Below, one piece after another: positions 60,325 to 64,000 of a DNA stretch of 64,000 nucleotides. The DNA lies in contig CAWIUB010000003.1 of assembly GCA_963839175.1 (NCBI GenBank), forward strand, positions 14,672 to 78,671. The letters run 5' to 3'. The notes under the pieces are model-generated. The model was not told the DNA's origin. It was given only the letters and a program-made list of their open reading frames with translations, and made no database searches. The DNA comes from CAWIUB01 sp963839175. Its GTDB lineage: Bacteria; Actinomycetota; Actinomycetes; Mycobacteriales; Jatrophihabitantaceae. The translations under genes and the position numbers were made by a program. Position 1 is the first letter of the stretch, and every line of letters begins with the position of its first letter.

Positions 60325-62447
60325 CCGCGCCGGACGCCGCCACCGTCCTGGAACTGCCGGGCCCGACCACTCCGGTACTCGCTCGGCGACGCCTCAACCC
60401 GGCCGCCGATCCGGCATCGCTGTCGCGGTTCGCCGACGACCGGTGGAACCTAACGCCGGGGCTGTTCGAAGCCCACGCCAGCACCACGCGGCTGAACCTG
60501 GCAAGCATCCCGACCCCGTTTCGCGAACCGGTCAAGCACTACCTATGGCAGCTGATCAACCACGCGCCGCCGCGAGCGTCAACCGCAGGGTAGGCTGCCA
60601 CGTTGGCGTTGAGCAGCCTCCCGCTCGCGCTGCCGCGGCTGCGCACATTCGTCCGATGGCTGCACGACAGCGAAGTACACCGAGACGGAGCGATCACCCA
60701 GCGGCACCTCGACGCCTATCTGCACACCGTGCTGAGCGGGGAAACCAGCCTCGACCACAAGGCCGCAATGCTGATCGAAGTCCGCCGCCTGTGGGCCTAC
60801 CGCGACCGAGTGCCGGCCCTGCTACGACTACCGGCCGCTCCGCCATGGAATGGGGACCGTCCGCGCGAAATCCTCGGTATCCGGCGAACCGGCAGCGTCA
60901 ACCGCACGCCGCGCATCGACCCTGACACGATCGAACCACTACTGCTATGGGCGGTGCGTTTCGTCGAGGACTTCGCCACGGACATCACCGCCGCGTTCAC
61001 CGAACACTCGCGACTGCGGGCAGCAAGCAGCACCGTCGGCCCGCCGCACGGCGCTGGTCGGCGCGGCATCGAGCAGGTGCTACCCGACCTACGCGGCTAC
61101 CTCGCGCGGCTGCGCGCCGGCCAGGGTGAGCTGCCCGGTCGCCGGCAGCGCGACGGCACGCTGCATCCGGATTGGGCCCACCTCACCCGGCTGTTCAACG
61201 CCGGTGATCGGGCCCTGCAACGAATCCCGCAGTTGCGGACTCTGATCGATGCCAGCGGCCTGCCGATCGCCGATGCTCCCTACCTCGACACGCCGATCAC
61301 CGGAAGGATCGATGGCCGACCCTGGCGCACGAGCCCGATCAGCTACCACGAAGCCCCGGCGCTGGCGACGATGCTGCGCACCGCGTGCTTCATCACCATC
61401 GCCTACCTGTCCGGCATGCGCACCGGCGAGACGCTCAACCTGCGCCGCGGATGCCTGACCCGCGACCCGGACAACGACCTGTGGCTGATCACCGGCCGCA
61501 CTTTCAAAGCTGCTCGCGACGAGGACGGCAACAAGATTCCCCACGGGGAAATTCGGCGCGACCCGTGGGTCGTCGCACAGCAGGCCGCACACGCAATCGA
61601 GGTTCTTCAGACGCTGCACCCGAACGAGCTGCTGTTCCCAGCCGTGCTGGAACCCCGGCCCGCGAACCGCACTTCGGATCGGATCGGCACAGCCAGGGAC
61701 CCCTCCGCTCTCACCCGAGACATCGCCACGCTTGTCACCTGGGTCAATCGGCACGCCGAAGAACTTGGTCGCGAGCACGAAGTCATCCCCGAGGACTCGC
61801 ACGGCACGATCTCGCCCTCCCGATTTCGCCGCACCCTGGCCTGGCACATCGTGCGCCGTCCGCGCGGCCTGGTCGCCGGCGCAATCCAATACGGGCACCT
61901 GCACGTGCAAATGACGCTTGGCTACAGCGGCAGCTACGACTCCGGCTTCCCCGACGACCACGCCTTCGAGGACTGGCTCCACCGCCTCGAACGACTCGCC
62001 AATGATCACCAGCGGCTCGTCGAGGGGGAGCACATCAGCGGACCGGCAGCCGATACCTACCGCGAGCGCACCCACGACGCGAATCAGCAGTTCGCCGGCC
62101 GCGTGCTCGCCACCACTCGGCAAGCCCGCGACATGCTCGCCAACCCGACGCTGCAGATCTACCCCGGCCGCGCGGTCACCTGCGTGTTCGACCCAGCCAA
62201 GGCACTGTGCCAGCTTCGCCGAGCCGACGATGAGCCGCGCGAAACACCGGACGTGGACGACTGCCGCACCGACTGCCAAAACCGCGCCTACACCGACCGC
62301 GATATCGACGAACTGCGTAAACGGCTCGACCGATTTCAGCAGCTGCTCGGCGACTTCCTCGCCCCCTCACCCAGACACGCGCGCATTCGAGCCGAACGCG
62401 ACCGGCTACGGCGGATTCTCCACGATCACGAACGCCGCAGATCATGA
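60321..62447 (+). pseudogene. Third recombinase gene of the trio, interrupted by in-frame TAG
   Basis: The GTG at 60321 overlaps the second gene's stop. It encodes LARRRLNPAADPASLSRFAD, LNLASIPTPFREPVKHYLWQ and a TAG at 60591; the same frame continues from about 60603 (SSLPLALPRLRTFVRWLHDS) to 62447. The catalytic domain has R in AYLSGMRTGETLNLRRGCLT, SPSRFRRTLAWHI in place of HxxR (S for H) and YGHLHVQMTLGYSGSY with H and Tyr. A cysteine-rich segment (TCVFDPAKALC, VDDCRTDCQN) precedes a coiled-coil end. Without the TAG it would have 708 residues. Confidence 0.78.
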
Positions 62448-62914
62448 GCAGCAGGAGCGCCACCACCAGCTGGTCCGCCAGCGAGACCGAGCCGCAACGC
62501 GTCGCGATCCTGTCCGCTGCCGACCGGCTGCTTGCCGGAGCTCCGCTGCGATCGACCGGAAATCTGTCTGTCGTACAGCTTGCCGCCGAAGCCGATCTTA
62601 AGTACTGGATCGTCGCGCAGAAGCACGTCGACCTGCGCGATCATTTCAAGCGGCTCGCAGCCCAGACCCGACGCGCGGGCTCAGCGAGCGCTCCACTCGA
62701 CGAACTGGTCCGACTCCAGAACAAGAATCGCGAGCTCGCAGCTCACTGCAACCAACTCAAGGACCTCGTCACCGCCTACGCGATCGTGATCAACGAACTG
62801 TCCATCGAGAACAGCGCCCTCCGCCAGGAGCAGACCGAGCGCCAGGCCACCGTCAACCCACTGCCAGCGCCGCGCGCCTTATCGGACGTCACCACCCGCC
62901 TGTCTCGCCCATGA
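62444..62914 (+). CDS. TnpC-like (DUF6262-type) accessory protein
   Basis: 156 residues; the ATG overlaps the preceding stop (ATGA). The N-terminal half resembles a small winged-helix/HTH (ILSAADRLLAGAPLRSTGNL, SVVQLAAEADLKYWIVAQKH), followed by a coiled coil (LDELVRLQNKNRELAAHCNQ, LKDLVTAYAIVINELSIENS). TnpC of Tn554-type elements has this size, position and HTH-plus-coil layout and modulates transposition orientation and frequency. Last gene of the four-gene operon. Confidence 0.75.
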   Translation: MSSRSATTSWSASETEPQRVAILSAADRLLAGAPLRSTGNLSVVQLAAEADLKYWIVAQKHVDLRDHFKRLAAQTRRAGSASAPLDELVRLQNKNRELAAHCNQLKDLVTAYAIVINELSIENSALRQEQTERQATVNPLPAPRALSDVTTRLSRP

Positions 62915-63349
62915 ACCTCATCCGGACAGATGCGTGCATCGACGAATAGCACGCTCATGCCGATCTGCGGACGTTCTCCTACCTGGCATTTGATGCAGTG
63001 CGTCGCATGCGCATGCGGGCTTGATGCGATAGGACGCAGTTGATCAAGATCGGTATGGCCGATTACCGAGTTGCGATGCCGCGACCAGAGGTCGCGATTA
63101 TGCGCGCCATGTGAAGTGGCGGTCTTTGTTGCGGCACCGCCGGCCCGGCGTCTGATCGCGCTCCGCGGAGACCTGGATCAACGAACCGAGGCGGTTGCTA
63201 GTCACCCGCCGCGGCCGCTCCGAGCTGACCAGGCTGATTCTCGGCGCCGACCAGGCGTCAACCAAAGTCTGGGCAGACCCGTCTTTACCTCGTTGAAGTT
63301 GCTGGAGCCTGATGCTGCGAGTTGTTGAAGGTTAGACACTGTGATCTCC
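62915..63349. other. Right flank of the recombinase element, no gene (0.43 kb)
   Basis: Non-coding on both strands by inspection. Around 62990-63040 short GATGC/GCATGC motifs are repeated in both orientations, which could be recombinase binding sites. The possible direct repeat AGTTGTTGAAGG lies at 63320-63331. Base composition becomes less GC-rich towards the right. Confidence 0.4.
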
Positions 63350-64000
63350 CTAGAGCGGCGTGGCGCGCATGTATGTCTGGAAACGGTGCTTCAGGTCTGT
63401 GGCACCCATCGCGTGCTGTGTGGCCTGGCCGATGTAGCGGACCGCCTTGTCGTACTCCCGTGCGTGAGGAAGCGAACGACCGTTGGGACGTTCCAACAGC
63501 CGAAGGGAGTCCTGCATCAGACCGAAGTACCGGACCCTGAGCTTGTTGCCCCTGTCGCTTGAGTTGGCTACCTCCGAGAAGTCCTCGTTCTCGTAGTCGG
63601 TCTCAGACAACCGAGCGAAGGTCCACTCGTCGGCGAGTGCCCACTGGTCGTATGAGATCGCATAAGAGGTAGCCATCGCGCGGGGATCGTCCTGCGGATA
63701 GTCATGGGTTGCGTTCCACTGAGCGCGCCAAGCCATCGCGTCGTTCAGAACCGTCTGAGCCTCGGCCACATTGTTGAACTTGAATGCCTGCCCGACCCGC
63801 CAGAGGTACAGGTGATAGGTGCTGAAGCCGTACTCGTCGCCATCCCTGTTGATCTCGAATTGGAGCTTCAGCCCGCGAGCGTCCTCGTACCATGGCTGAT
63901 CCAGGTTTGGATCTGCTTGTCCCCCACAACTGCGGCAGCGGACGGGCCACTTCTTTGGAGCAGGCTCATCGCCGTCGCCACAGTCCTTGTTGTTACATTC
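63350..64000 (-). CDS. Unknown protein with N-terminal zinc-ribbon-like motif (5'-partial)
   Basis: The minus-strand frame is open from the window edge to a TAG at 63350, at least 216 residues; the start lies outside. Near its visible beginning are CNNKDCGDGDEPAPKK and VRCRSCGGQADPNLDQPWYE, two CxxC-like pairs that could bind zinc. Then come GLKLQFEINRDGDEYGFSTY, LYLWRVGQAFKFNNVAEAQT and a tyrosine-rich end (EYDKAVRYIGQATQHAMGAT). No family is recognised. GC content is visibly lower than in the rest of the window, consistent with recent transfer as cargo beside the recombinase element. Confidence 0.6.
   Translation of the reverse strand, partial: ECNNKDCGDGDEPAPKKWPVRCRSCGGQADPNLDQPWYEDARGLKLQFEINRDGDEYGFSTYHLYLWRVGQAFKFNNVAEAQTVLNDAMAWRAQWNATHDYPQDDPRAMATSYAISYDQWALADEWTFARLSETDYENEDFSEVANSSDRGNKLRVRYFGLMQDSLRLLERPNGRSLPHAREYDKAVRYIGQATQHAMGATDLKHRFQTYMRATPL

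Larger units (their letters stand above)
56920..63331 (+). mobile_element. Tn554/TnpABC-like element with three tyrosine recombinases (ends tentative)
   Basis: Four genes in one coupled operon (56957-62914) carry three tyrosine-recombinase-type proteins and a TnpC-like protein. On the left it abuts a truncated HNH-like gene. Twelve-base near-identical direct repeats AGTTGTTGATGG (56920-56931) and AGTTGTTGAAGG (63320-63331) could mark the limits, but one such pair could arise by chance, so ends are tentative. Confidence 0.5.

Noticed and set aside
56957..62914. Interpretation as a classical RIT (recombinase-in-trio) element
   Set aside because: RIT elements have three similar-sized integrases. 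Here the sizes differ, the second protein is degenerate and a TnpC-like fourth gene is present, which fits a Tn554/TnpABC-like operon better. A phylogeny would decide.
1..64000. CRISPR array
   Set aside because: No regularly spaced 25-40-base repeats were seen; the only tandem arrays are the 21-bp coding repeat near 8243 and a 15-base duplication near 34019.
1..64000. tRNA or rRNA genes, including a tRNA attachment site for the conjugative region
   Set aside because: No convincing T-loop/anticodon arrangement was noticed by eye. A tRNAscan-SE run would settle it.

Overview
The window is high G+C throughout and its gene content is that of an actinomycete: a PASTA-domain Ser/Thr kinase, a NarL-type sensor kinase/response regulator pair, mycothiol-associated DinB-like (TIGR03086) and SRPBCC proteins, an AfsR/LuxR-type ATPase regulator, IS110/IS1380/IS6 elements and a very large MobF relaxase. 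Genus cannot be set from the sequence; a Pseudonocardia-, Sporichthya- or Frankia-like lineage is plausible.

Layout. 1-6.5 kb: a decayed strip (ATPase regulator cut by an amber codon and an IS1380 fragment, broken methyltransferase, MFS stub, flavin monooxygenase, broken FAD oxidoreductase). 6.5-12 kb: PASTA kinase, then a NERD-nuclease/P-loop NTPase protein of about 1100 residues followed by a 35-residue hydrophobic peptide and a hairpin terminator; this is my best candidate for an undescribed, probably defensive, system. 12.8-22.4 kb: small metabolic genes, including a divergent glutamine-synthetase-like / PLP transsulfuration-like / FluG-type amidohydrolase cluster. 22.7-28 kb: IS6 remnant, broken ABC transporter, secreted beta-helix protein, HNH protein. 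28.5-34 kb: two-component system, membrane proteins and a repeated dyad that could be its operator. 35-37 kb: RecQ helicase with a phosphoribosyltransferase tail.

37-44 kb is a mobile-element pile-up: an intact IS110-type transposase, then a second IS110-type transposase split by a 3.9-kb element carrying two tyrosine recombinases. 44.4-48.4 kb: TetR with a divergent SnoaL/NmrA operon and an ICMT-like protein. 48.5-64 kb is conjugative or integrative: a decayed DNA methyltransferase, a MobF relaxase-helicase-primase fusion, a divergent accessory gene across a repeat-rich intergenic region (oriT candidate), and a four-gene translationally coupled tyrosine-recombinase operon (Tn554/TnpABC-like) whose second and third genes each contain one in-frame TAG.

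An unusual number of reading frames are broken, often by one base in G/C runs. The sequence alone cannot separate real pseudogenes from assembly error, so each case is stated individually.
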